This document shows, piece after piece, positions 23,075-33,884 of a stretch of 64,000 nt of DNA. Source of the stretch: Chlorophyllum brunneum (lineage: Eukaryota; Basidiomycota; Agaricomycetes; Agaricales; Agaricaceae); NCBI GenBank assembly GCA_963576785.1, contig OY756141.1, forward strand, positions 1,984,001 to 2,048,000, given 5' to 3'. Numbering within the stretch: the first letter of the stretch is position 1; the number at the start of each line of letters is the position of its first letter. The position numbers and the translations under genes were made by a program. The notes under the pieces are model-generated. The model saw only the letters and a program-made list of their open reading frames with translations. It was not told the DNA's origin and ran no database searches.

Positions 23075-24433
23075 TTAAGAAGGAAACGAACCTATTGCTT
23101 CGTACCGTCTCGAACGCATAGGGTCTATCTTCTTCAATTGAGACAAAAATGCTTGACATTCCGTCACCAACACTTGGGCACGAATTTTCTCCTTGTGGTT
23201 CCTGATCAGTTTGCATTTGTAATGAACGAGCGATTCCAGGCACCCTGTTCTCAAAAAAATGAGTGACCTATCTGGACACGATTTTGAGGTGCCTACACTT
23301 GCTATCGGGTTGTTCTACCAAAAGATCGTGGATCACTTCGATCTCACGCTCAAGTAATTCTTGAGTGCTATCTGTTCAAGTCAAGCTGTCTGTCTGTATA
23401 AGGATGTGCGAGAAGGAAGCTTACGGTCCCCGACGAGCCATCTATGATATATCCAAACACTTTGGTCATGAGGATCAGTGTACATTGCGTCTCTGATGAG
23501 CCTAAGTTCTATCAATAACACATGAGATATCTACATCGCCTCGGTCCAGATGCACGCACCCTTTTCCTTAGATTTTGATTCGCTGAGCTTGCCGGTGGAC
23601 CATAGGGACGACAGGACTTTGGATCTCTGGTGCCACGCACTAAAGTTAGAGAAGTTGGAAAGGATCTTCATCTTGGTGTATGTGAGTTCCGTCCTCTGGG
23701 GTAGGGCTTTTGGCATTTTATTCAGGATGTATCTTCTGTAATTCCAGGCGTGGACTCGAAAAAGTATCAGGTGGGGTTAGCCGCGGATGGAAACAGGGCG
23801 CACAGTTTCTTGGATCAGCATCAAGCATTTGTTCGACCACGAACAAATCTTTCTCCCAGGCTCTTTGTTTCCAGCCCTCCGAGCTTTCTTGACCAGCCGG
23901 ACCGGGGCCATTTGGAATGTTTTCGAGGCACCATCGTCGGTGATTCCATATCCAGTAGACCTTAGGATGCATCTTGAGAGCTCCCATGGTCATCGCCAGG
24001 TCGTCCGAAAGGAGCTGGTGAATCTGATCCGGCATCCTTTGCGGAATCAGTGGGTGTGTGCTGCGAAATAAAGCAACGAGCTTACCCCTTAGAAAATAAA
24101 CCATAAACGAAGATATTCCGCCGGTAGTTCCAGATAGTGTAGAACTCCGGATTGACCTGCAGAAGTTTGGTAGTCAGGTCAAATGCGCTCTCAGACCAGT
24201 CCTTGTGTTTCTTCTACTTGATAAACCATGAGAGTGGGTTTCGGACCTGGAGGAATCGATACATACTCGGGAGACGACTTGGTCAGTTAGTGTGAGGTAT
24301 TCTGCGATTTTTGCCTGCTCTCGTTGTTTCTTTGCCTGGATGTCGTCCTGGGTCTGGCGCGTGCGCTTGATTCCATGCTGGACAGGTTGTCAGCAGGACG
24401 GCTACGGCAGATGCGAAGACGTGGACTGACCAT
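23075..24433 (-). CDS. BET4: Rab geranylgeranyltransferase alpha subunit
   Basis: The alpha subunit of GGTase-II prenylates Rab GTPases together with the beta subunit and REP. PFTA repeats are plain: EFYTIWNYRRNIF, KVYWIWNHRRWCLENIP, NFHAWNYRRYIL, NFSAWHQRSKVL, QSVWIYHRWLVG. The first coding exon is the ATG alone (24433-24431), followed by a GTCAGT donor and exon 2 starting HGIKRTRQTQDD at 24377, which matches the family's usual MHG-K-R start. One intron was placed with a 49-nt length (acceptor before GMPDQIHQLL), because the nearer AG would leave only 25 nt. The last exon runs CLESLVHYK...RLRRYEAI and stops at TAA 23077-23075. It is divergent from SYF1 with 100 bp between starts. Confidence 0.92.
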
Positions 24434-24533
24434 CGTTGTTGTGATAGTGGGGGCGTGGGAAAGCTGAGGAGACCAGAAAGCGGTGTGATATGTTCTCTGC
24501 ACCGGCTACCAAGTACAGACAAGGCGCGTCAGA

Positions 24534-27500
24534 ATGCCCTCAGTCGCTGCAAAGCCTACATCCTACGACGACCTTTCCTCTCTCTTCCCACTCACCCACC
24601 CTGTTCCTTCTCCCCTCACCCATCCAGACTTACTCACACCTAAGGACCTTCACCGCGAGGAAGATCTTCTGCGCAATCCCAATTCCTTTCGCGCCTGGTG
24701 GACCGTCCTTCAGGCGACCAGGGAGAGTCACGTCGCTCAACAGAAACTAGAGAGAGGTCTTGAGATTCCCGAGGAAACCCGAACACTCTTGGGTTCGCTA
24801 GCCACACCATCAGCTCGTCTGAACCTTCAACAATTAACCTGCCTCTATGAGTCTGCCCTCGTCCACTTCGCGGGTTCCTTCAAGCTATGGAAGTCTTACT
24901 TGATTATGCGCATGTCTTTTGTATGCGGAAAACTAGTCGTCAAAAAGAGGGCTGGTGGAAAAAAGAAGCTGCCTGCAATGGGGGATGCTCTTGAGGATGA
25001 AGTCGAAGACTTGGAACAGTGGGAAGGACCTTTGGATCCGATTGTTGGTTGGGAAGAATGGAAGTGCTTGGTTGCGACTTTTGAGCGGGCGCTTATGTAT
25101 CTCCCGAAAGTGCGTTTGGCGAACTCTGGCCGCAATCTTGCCTCTGCTTACAACACTCTTCTAGTTGCCACGACTGTGGATCATGTATACATCCATCTTC
25201 TTCCACCCTTCTTGTCCACCCAATCTTTGTCTAACCCATGCACGACGAACATACGACAGAGCACTACGCACACTTCCTCCTTCGCTACATGCGCGTATCT
25301 GGACACGGTACTTACTGTGGGCCGAGAGGAAAGGTGGCGCGACAACCTTTGCTATTTACAGACGCTACCTCAGCGTCGATCCTTCGCTATCGGAACGGTA
25401 TATCACGTTGTTATTGAATCCAGTGAATTCTGACCCTCGCCCACTGGAAGCAGCCAAACTCCTCCTATCCTTGGTGCGGAAAGCCTCCAAAGGAGAATAT
25501 TCGAGTCCAGAAGGCAAGAGTCCTTACCAGTTGTTGGAATCCTTTATCGATATTGTGGAAAAGTTTTCGGAGCAGGTTGGGCTCGATGTGGAGGACACCT
25601 TAGAATCCAACAAGGCGATCGCAGAAGCAGAGGAGTCTGTGAACGAGGCTTCAGAACCCGTGTCAATCGACGGCAAACTCGTTCGAGTAGATGGACCTTC
25701 CATGCCAGTAAACGATCGTGACATGTCCAAATCTTTAGATCCAAGCGAGGACGCTCTCAACCCAGGGAAACTCAACATCGAGGACATCGTCAAAAAAGAT
25801 GGCCTAGGTGTTTACAAGGACCAGGCAGGTCGGCTATGGACCGGTCTGGCAACCTATTGGATTAAACGTGCTGAGTTCGGTCGAGCTAAACATACCTTCG
25901 AAACCGGTCTCAGCAGTGTTCTGACGGTTCGCGATTTCAACCAAATATTCGACTCATACGGTGAATTTGGGCAGTCCCTCATGGACGCACTCATGGAAAG
26001 TCTGAAGGAGGAAGACGATGAGGAAGAGATAGCTGAGACGGAGCAGGAATTGGACCAGCAAATGAAAGATTTCGAGGAATTGGCCGATAGACGACCTTTT
26101 CTCCTGAACGATGTGATGATTAGGCGCAATCCCAACGATGTGCAGGAATGGGAAAAGCGGGTTGCATTATGGGGGGAAGACGACGAAAAGGTTGCCGAAA
26201 CCTACACCCAAGCCCTCGAAACTATCAATCCCCGCAAGGCCACGCCGAACTTCCACCGACTGTACATATCTTTTGCTAGGTTTTATGAAGAAGGGGGCAT
26301 GTCAGGACAAGCCGAAGCTGACCTTGACTCTGCTCGAAAAATCCTGGAAAAAGCGACCAAGATCAACTTCAAAGCCGTTGACGACCTCGCCGAAATCTGG
26401 TGTGAGTGGGCAGAGATGGAACTCCGTCACGAGTATGTCTTCCAACGTCTTCTGGTCTATCATTGCCGCAACTGACCGAATAAAATCCAGTAACTACGAC
26501 GAAGCCATCCGAGTAATGCAGCGCGCCGCCGCCGTCCCGAAAAATACGAAAATCAACTATCATGACCACGTATGTCTCTGATTCACTGATTCGGTGTTTG
26601 AAGGCTAACTGAAAGTTATATCAGGCCCTTTCTGCTCAAACACGTCTCTTCAAATCCCTGAAACTTTGGTCTTTCTATGTCGATCTCGAAGAATCTGTTG
26701 GGACAGTAGAATCAACCAAAGCTGTATACGACAAGATCCTCGAATTGCGCATCGCTAACGCTCAGATTATCGTCAACTACGCTGCTTTCCTCGAAGAGAA
26801 TAATTACTTCGAGGAAAGCTTCAAGGTAATAAGCAACCCTGAACTAGAGCATGCATACTCACGTTTTTACCAGGTATACGAGCGAGGTGTTGAACTGTTC
26901 ACCTTTCCTGTCTCTTTTGAAATCTGGAACATCTATCTGTCCAAGTTTATCAAGCGTTATGTGAGTTACCTGGTCTTTTTCAAACAAGAAGATCGATATC
27001 CAACATCCCTCTAGAGTGGTACTAAACTCGAGCGCGCTCGAGATCTCTTTGAGCAGGCACTGGAAAAATGTCCACCTAAGTCGTGCAAACCTATCTTCCT
27101 CATGTATGCTAATCTGGAGGAGGAATATGGGCTTGCTAAGCGTGCCATGTCTATCTACGAACGCGCAACCCAAGTGGTTAATGATGAAGATAAGTTCGAG
27201 GTAAATTACTCCCGTTTGGGTCCTGGAGCTTCGAAAACTGACATATCTAACAGATGTTTACTATATATATCGCAAAGGCGACCGAAAATTTCGGGCTACC
27301 AGCTACGAGGCCGATCTATGAGCGCGCCATTGAAGGTATGAGTCTACTTTTAACGAGGTCTTGGGTCCTGACTCGACGTCGGCAGTCCTTCCGGATCGCC
27401 AAACGGCGGAAATGTGCCTTCGCTTCGCGGCCCTTGAACGCAAACTTGGAGAAATTGACAGAGCACGATCGATCTATGCACACGCCTCGCAGTTCTGTGA

Positions 27501-27861
27501 TCCTCGCGTCAACCCGCACTTCTGGAGCGAATGGAACTCATTCGAAATTGAAACGGGCTCAGAGGATACGTTCAGAGAAATGCTCAGAATCAAACGAAGT
27601 GTACAAGCCCAGTTCAACACTGAAGCCAGCTATCTGGCTGCTCAAACACTGGCAGCTACTCAGGGGAATCAAGGCACAAAGGAGGATAACGAAGAGGTTC
27701 AGGATGCTATGACCGCTGCGGAAAGACAGACTGGAAAGGGACCTGCCTTTGTCGCTGCCAAGACTACTGGTCCCCTAAAGACTGACGATGCAGCAGGGGC
27801 TTCTCTCCCCGCCCAGCCGAGTAACGTTGACGAAATCCATATTTCAGATGAAGATATTTAG
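24534..27861 (+). CDS. SYF1: Pre-mRNA splicing factor SYF1 (XAB2 family)
   Basis: SYF1 is a HAT/TPR-repeat scaffold of the Prp19-associated complex and the activated spliceosome. HAT repeats run through the protein: NPNSFRAWWTVLQ, FKLWKSYLIMRMSF, LHARIWTRYLLWAER, VALWGEDDEKVAETYTQALE, FHRLYISFARFYEEGG, EIWCEWAEMELRHE, IVNYAAFLEENNYFEESFK, SFEIWNIYLSKFIKRY, IFLMYANLEEEYGLAKRAM, NPHFWSEWNSFEIETG. The C-terminus is the usual acidic, low-complexity tail ending EIHISDEDI. The start at 24534 follows by 100 bp the divergent BET4 start. About nine introns of 45-75 nt. Length (about 1,020 aa) is somewhat above yeast SYF1 and near XAB2-type fungal homologues. Confidence 0.95.
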
Positions 27862-28452
27862 CTTGTCGTGTTCCCTGTTGTATTCCGATATATTCCTTTT
27901 GGCAAGTCCCCGCCCAAGCCTTCGCATCGCGACAGTGTTTGGCCAACTCGCTTTACAATGTTCTATGATGTTGAAAGCCCGTAGGCTCCATAAGATGGAT
28001 ACTTACAGTCACACGGAGAGTGTGTCCTCGGTTATCTATTGGTGGAGATACGCGTATCGAGAGTATACCAGAGAAGGATGATAAGATGGAAGAAGAAAAA
28101 GGAATGCCCTCCATGTACCAATGTTTACCTTTATATAACTAGGAACATTTGTCGGTCATTAGTCATGTGCAAGTGTAAGTAATCGGGCTTACATGTGTTG
28201 CGATCGACCCAATGTCCCCCAGGGTGGCCAGACCTCCACAAGAAAAGTGCTCTATGCGGATGCATACAAGCCAGATCTTGTGTTGACCAGCTGATACCAC
28301 TCCATGTCGCACCTCCTTTGAATTATGTAGATGCATCGCCACCTAACACAGATTCGCCTCGGACTACACAGGAGAGGTCTATTTACTAGAACTATGACTT
28401 TTGACTAAACAGGCTTTCCGGGCTAGGCGATGGAGAATTGTAAAGCCGTGAT
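27862..28452. other. Intergenic, convergent 3' ends
   Basis: 590 bp between SYF1 and the unknown minus-strand gene. Short frames only (for example 28195-28389). I see no gene and no repeat. Confidence 0.6.
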
Positions 28453-29337
28453 TCAGGCTTTCTCCCATCGCTTGACCTCCGCATCACATATATCTTCCCA
28501 CTTTCCTTCCCACCCGTCTTCTTGTAGCCAGGGCTGAGCCACCCACCGGTCAATCACGTCCCGGGACTCTTGGAAAGAGACGGAATGGGGACGCAGCGCA
28601 TTGAGTATCTCAATATGTGAGTTGAGAGACCGATGGTAGGGGATGATGATATCCGGCACCGAGATCACTGGTTTATGTGAGGGACAGATCACTACCCATT
28701 ACTCCCTGGGATAGCGTACCGAATTTTTCCAGTGACCATGTAACCCACAGGGGCTCTGCATGAACCCATTGCCATCCTTTGGATTTATGGGCCTCCACCA
28801 AAATAGACTCAAGATTTTCTACCAGGGAGTTTAGCCTTCGGAACTGCTTCCGCTGTTGATATAGAAAATGTCAATTAATGAGGGTCCTCCGGGTCCTCAA
28901 AGCAACTCACAAGTTTGGAAATCATCGTTTCTAGTTCCACGATACACAGGTCCATCATCTCCAGCTTCGGAGCAATTAAGTGTGCACGAGGAAGGTGACC
29001 AGATGTCCGAGCTAGTTCGTTGCTAATTCCCTTGCGTGCGGGCGTGAGTATGAGTGTCTTGGGCTAGCAAGATGTGCTCGTACTCCAAGTCAGTTCGCGT
29101 ATCGACAAGCTTTTTCAACGATTTGAGACCATCGAAGAGGACAAGGTCTTCCCAAGTTTCCGTGACGGCACGTATTTCCTGCAAACAGGACCTCGTTTTT
29201 CGGTGGAATGTTGACTCGATTTGTGTGGAGGGAGAGTTTGGGGTGGACTTTCCCTGGTCTTGACGGTGCTGGTTTACATGCTGAACGGGAGAAGAAGTGG
29301 GTGTTGAAGGACCGCGAAACGAAGCTAGACGACTCAT
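28453..29337 (-). CDS. Unrecognised protein, about 235 aa, helical
   Basis: Four exons on the minus strand. The N-terminus is Ser/Thr/Pro-rich (SRLASFRGPSTPTSSPVQ). Two long helical segments follow (SCLQEIRAVTETWEDLVLF, KLEMMDLCIVELETMISKLR, FRRLNSLVENLESILVEAHK), and a tryptophan-rich C-terminus (GWQWVHAEPLWVTWSLEKF, VAQPWLQEDGWEGKW, VKRWEKA). The helices look capable of coiled-coil assembly, which recalls small kinetochore or spindle subunits, but I cannot name a family. Start chosen at 29337; an in-frame Met at 29424 exists but would nearly reach the SSF1 start. It is divergent from SSF1, 106 bp apart. Confidence 0.7.
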
Positions 29338-29443
29338 GGAGAGAGGGGAGATTCGAATTGGCGAGATCTGATTATGTTTGGCGATCACCGGCGAAACAAA
29401 CAGACAGATTTCCCTCCCGCCCAAGTTTTCAAGTTCTGCCGAG

Positions 29444-30886
29444 ATGGCGAAACGCAGAAAGAACAGGACTCACCTCAAGGCTGCCGATGCACGCGAGCCA
29501 CATCCAGACGGTCTTCCCAGATCTTTTATCATAAAACATGGTCAGGTCGGCAGCGCTATCACACAGCTTGTGCGCGACATGCGACAGGTCATGGAACCCA
29601 ACACAGCGAGTCGTCTGAAGGTACTCTTCCACCGGGCCACGAAGTATCCACTGATTTTATATTCTGCCAAACAGGAACGACATAGAAACAAACTCAAAGA
29701 TTATCTTACCATGGCTCCTGCGCTGCAAGTAACGCATCTTTTGGCATTTACCCTGACCCCAGTCGCCCCTTCGTTGAGGATCGTTCGGCTTTCCAGTGGC
29801 CCGACCCTTAGTTTTCGAGTGGAACGCTATAGCCTGGTGAAAGATGTCCTCAAGTCTACGAAAAGAGCTCGCAGTGCGGGAATCGAGTATCTCGCTCCTC
29901 CTCTAGTGCGTCCCGTTCATCCACTCTGAGAATATTGGCCTAATTGTTTGCTGCTTTAGCTAGTGCTTGCCTCCTTCCCGCCTTCCTCTCCTTCGACCCC
30001 TCCACATCTGTCCCTCCTCATGAAATCGTTCCAAAGTCTCTTTCCGCCGCTCTCACCCCAGACACTCTCACTGTCTCAAGCTCGCCGAGTCGTCCTGGTT
30101 TCATATAACCAAGACCGCGGCACAATTGACTTCCGCCACTACATCATCACCGTCAAACCCTATGGCGTATCTAGACGAGTCCGTAAGATTCTCGAGGGCG
30201 GAACTTCTGCGAAATCATCCTCGGGATTACTAGACCTCGGGAACGAAAAGGATGTAGCAGACTTCGTGCTGAGAAGACGGGGTGAACCTGGTCCTGATGG
30301 TTACGAGAGTGCTTCGTCAGCAGAAAGCGTTGCCGGCGATGAAAACGCTACCGTTGATCTCGCCGAAGACTATGTTGGACGGAATAACAAGAAAGGACAG
30401 AGAAGGGCAGTTAGGCTAGACGAAGTAGGGCCACGGCTCGAGCTGCGGTTGATCAAAATCATAGAGGGCATCCCAGGAAAGGAGGGCGCTGTCATCTACC
30501 ACGAATTCGGTACGTTCTTTGTTATGGTTCAAACTAACATCCAACCTGACTCCCCAACAGTTAAGAAATCCAAAAAAGAAGCTGCCGAACTGGCTGCTAC
30601 ACATGTCGCTAAAGAAAAGCTTCGAAGGGAGAGGAGGGAAGAACAAGAGCGTAACGTTCGGAGGAAGAAGGCATTGGGGGACAAGAGCAAGGGTGACAAT
30701 GAGACCGAGGATAGCGAAGGCGAAAGAGAGGAGGAAGAGGAAGCTGTCTCTGGACAGGAATATGATGGTGAAGGAGCCTGGGATGGAGATGAGGAAGTTA
30801 GTGAAGGTAGCGAGCAAGAGGAAAGCGATGAAGAAAGCTCTGAGGATGAAGAGACACCACCGGCGAAGAAGCCTCGGAAACGGTAG
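29444..30886 (+). CDS. SSF1: Ribosome biogenesis protein SSF1/Peter Pan, Brix domain
   Basis: SSF1 is a nucleolar Brix-domain protein needed for pre-60S assembly and 27S pre-rRNA processing. The N-terminus MAKRRKNRTHLK and PRSFIIKHGQVGSAITQLVR is typical. The Brix core includes DYLTMAPALQVTHLLAFT, LRIVRLSSGPTLSFRVERYS, SQARRVVLVSYNQDRGTIDF and RHYIITVKPYGVSRRVRKIL. The sigma70-like motif GPRLELRLIKIIEG is present. The C-terminus is an acidic, Ser/Glu-rich tail ending in basic KKPRKR, fitting nucleolar targeting. Introns are few and short, one around 29616-29670 and others near 29907-29960 and 30510-30560. Its 3' end converges on the heme lyase 86 bp away. Confidence 0.95.
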
Positions 30887-30972
30887 AGACAAGTTAGTTG
30901 GTTTTCATATCTTCCACAACATTAGGTTGCTTGACAGCTGTACACTACCGCAAGAGTATCTAACTGTATCCG

Positions 30973-31711
30973 TCATACGGTCAATCTTCTATACCATGTC
31001 GAAAACAGATTCTCCGCTCTCATTTTGACACCCTCCCAGTTATCCAACGCTGGTCTGACGTCTAGATAGAACGAGAGACTGCCAGGAGACTGGGGACTAT
31101 GACCTGTGTAGAAGTCTATTACATATCTCACGCGTGTACCACAGCGGTCAACGGTCCAGTCATGCCGGTCAAAAGGTGCAGCGTAGCTGTGTGTACACAC
31201 TTAGACGAGTGCCGAGGGAGGAGCATTGGGCTTACCCGAGTAGCATATTCAAGCGTGCCTTCGGGCTCTTGTCATTGACTCTGCCTTTGAAGTTGACGAG
31301 CTGGACCCCCCCGCAATCTTCTCCCCCGCGCCCTGACTCCCACTTCATGATCTCCGCCCAAGCTCGCTCGTTGACAGCGTTGTGAATCGGAACGATGGTT
31401 TTCATATCCGCGGCTTGGGGATTGTGGTCCTTTCGTGCCATAGCCGCGTAGAACTGGGCCTCGGAGGGATAGACCCAGTTGCCATCATTTGGCTTCGGAA
31501 TTGACGAGACTTCGCGATGGACCGAAAGAGACGGCTGGGAAACCGCTGGATTCGGTGTGTTGGAGAAGAAGCGGGTCCATGTTGACCGTGAGGAATGGTC
31601 GACTGGACAGCTGTCCTTTGAAGTACCTTGCTCATTGTGGTCGACAGGGCAGGCCGGGGCAAGTGCAGGTGTTGAGTGGTCTACTGGACACTCAGCCGGA
31701 GAGGACGCCAT
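30973..31711 (-). CDS. CYC3: Holocytochrome c synthase (cytochrome c heme lyase)
   Basis: The enzyme attaches haem covalently to cytochrome c (or c1) in the mitochondrial intermembrane space. Three CPV haem-regulatory motifs stand at the N-terminus (ECPVDHS, ACPVDHN, SCPVDHS), one more than many fungal members. Family blocks follow: [52 protein letters not shown], and in the second exon [15 protein letters not shown] and [14 protein letters not shown], with the conserved His. Two exons with one intron at about 31190-31235. Divergent from nitronate monooxygenase (170 bp). Confidence 0.93.
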
Positions 31712-31881
31712 GATTCAAAAGACTTAGACGCTGGCTAACGATTGCACCCGCGCACCGCTGATTGGCTTGCTTTCGGCAACCTCTATTAGCCGGATGGCTT
31801 TACCTCCACACCAAGTTCTCCAGACTTCAAATATAAAGCGCACATGCCTTAGGAGGCGTTGATTTCCATCACCCTTTCGTT

Positions 31882-33565
31882 ATGCCTTCCTCAGGACCAG
31901 TCTTTTCAACCCCTCTTACCCGCCTCTTCAAGATCAATCACCCCGTCATGCTTGCGGGGTAGGTGGTTTTACTTTATTTCAATGGTGACCTAGTGACCTT
32001 CCAATGACCAATGCCAATTTCAGCATGAACGTCGCTGCAGGTCCTAAATTGGCTGCTGCCGTCACCAATGCAGGTGGGCGTTTGCGAACTAACATGTAAG
32101 CGGCGTCTCACCGCGCGGCTATAGGTGGCATTGGCGTCATCGGTGGTCTTCGCCAAAGCCCCCAGTTCCTACAAGGGTCTATCGACGAAATCAAGGCTCA
32201 CCTTGAAGATAAGAGTGCCCCATTTGGCGTCGACCTCTTGATCCCCCAAGTTGGTGGGAACGCTCGCAAGACCAATGTCAGCCGCCTCATGTTTCGCACC
32301 TTAACACGGCTCCTAACACACCAATAGAGGGACTATACCAACGGACAGCTTCCAGAACTTATTGATGTCATCATCAAGAATAAGGCTGCCTTGTTCGTCT
32401 GCGCAGTCGGCGTTCCCCCCAGGTGGGCCGTCGACAAGCTCCACGCCGCCGGCATTGCCGTCATGAAGTGAGTAAAGTCACCAATGCCCCCCTCCGGTAA
32501 TTATTGACAGCTTTAACTAGCATGATTGGCCACCCTAAGGTAACTCAAATCCACAAGTCCTCGGCTCGGCGTGGGGTTTGAACTGTGGTTTATCTAGCAT
32601 GTCGAGAAGGCCCTCGCAGTCGGTGAGCCGTGTGCGATTGATTCCAGCTTTGGCATGCCGTACTGACTGTACGGCCAAAAGGTGTTGATATCATCTGCGC
32701 TCAAGGCGGCGAAGGCGGGGGACACACCGGGGACACCCCATTCTCCGTCCTGATTCCTGCTGTCGTGGATATTTGCAAGGGCCACAAGAGCCCCTTCACC
32801 GGCGAGGACATCATAGTTGTCGCAGCTGGTGGTATTGCCGATGGCCGAGGGCTCGCCGCTTCCCTATCGTGCGTTTATTTCGTATCTGCTCCTCCCTATC
32901 TAGACTCGTTCTTAGTTATCACCTATGAAGGTACGGTGCCTCAGGTGTCTGGGTCGGAACACGGTTCGTCGCTTGTGTCGAAGCTGGTGCTCCCCCCAAG
33001 CACAAAGAGCTCGTTCTCAGTGCCGGTTACGACGATGTCGCCCGCACCCTTATTTACTCCGGTCGACCCCTGAGCGTTCGCAAAACACCTTATGTGCTTG
33101 ATTGGTACAGCTTCATTCCTCGCGTGTACGAGCTTGATTGGTTAAACTGGATCGTAGGGAACAGAACAGGAAAAGGGAAATGGAAGAACTTCTTTCCGGA
33201 GGTCTTGTTCCTCATGAAGTCGAGCTACAGAGGCATCCGGAGAAACATATCCCAGGATTATCATGTGAGCTGAAACTCCATATTTGATGACCTTCACGGA
33301 GTGTTGACTCCTCTCGTAAGGGCTTATGGGCCGTGTAGCTGGTTCGATCAAGGTACGTGGTCCTCACCTCGTACAACCTTATCACGACTCTAATCAGTCT
33401 CCATTCAGGATATCAAACCCGCAAAGGAAATGTGAGTCCTTCAAGCAGTTTCCAGCAATGATTGTGGCTAAAACACATAGTGTGGACGAGCTCGTCCATA
33501 CTGCCAAGAAGAGCATTGATAATGCCAAATCATATGAGATTGCTCAGCCTAGGGCGAAACTATGA
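31882..33565 (+). CDS. NMO: Nitronate monooxygenase (2-nitropropane dioxygenase family)
   Basis: This FMN enzyme oxidises alkyl nitronates to carbonyl compounds and nitrite. Motifs of the TIM-barrel family: INHPVMLAGMNVAAGPKLAA, NAGGIGVIGG, IPQVGGNARKTN, FVCAVGVPPRWAVDKLHAAG, the phosphate loop GGEGGGHTGDTPF (with the conserved His), IIVVAAGGIADGRGLAASL and GASGVWVGTRFVAC. The C-terminal exons (EQNRKREMEELL, PHEVELQRHPEKHIP, DIKPAKEIVDELV) match fungal members. About ten exons, some tiny, all fitting by phase. No mitochondrial presequence is obvious. It is followed at once by a tiny possible ORF and the DUF3445 gene, all on the + strand. Confidence 0.92.
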
Positions 33566-33574
33566 CCTGGCTCC

Positions 33575-33875
33575 ATGGCAGCTAAAAGCAATGCCTCAAT
33601 GCCCGGAGCCCGTAAGCCGTATCCCACTTCCACCGTTCATGCTTGGGCATCCGTATCATCCGTCAGTGAACCAGAGCCTGTATCTACAAACTCGTAGCGA
33701 ATGCCATCATTTCGGGACATATTTTCATAAATATCAGCTATCACCCGCTCTAGCTACCGCACACCCGATTCCTATAGCTCCAGCGGCCCCCAGTGGCGTG
33801 ACACCCACTTTCGTCATGCCCCCTGAGTCGTCAACTTCCTCAACTTCCAATGAGACCACCAAGGCTTCCTTGTGA
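33575..33875 (+). CDS. Possible small two-exon ORF, low-complexity (about 78 aa)
   Basis: An ATG in good context (CTCCATGG) 10 bp after the NMO stop opens a frame that, after removal of an intron with GTATCT...ATCAG ends, continues to TGA at 33873-33875. The product is rich in Ala, Pro, Ser and Thr, with no recognisable domain. It ends 10 bp before the probable start of the DUF3445 gene. It may be a short gene, an upstream ORF in the DUF3445 leader, or chance. Confidence 0.3.
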
Positions 33876-33884
33876 CAATCCCCC

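Noticed and set aside
23016..23104. Alternative spliced C-terminus of BET4 ending at 23016
   Set aside because: It needs a 29-nt intron, shorter than any supported intron here; the unspliced TAA at 23077-23075 is simpler.
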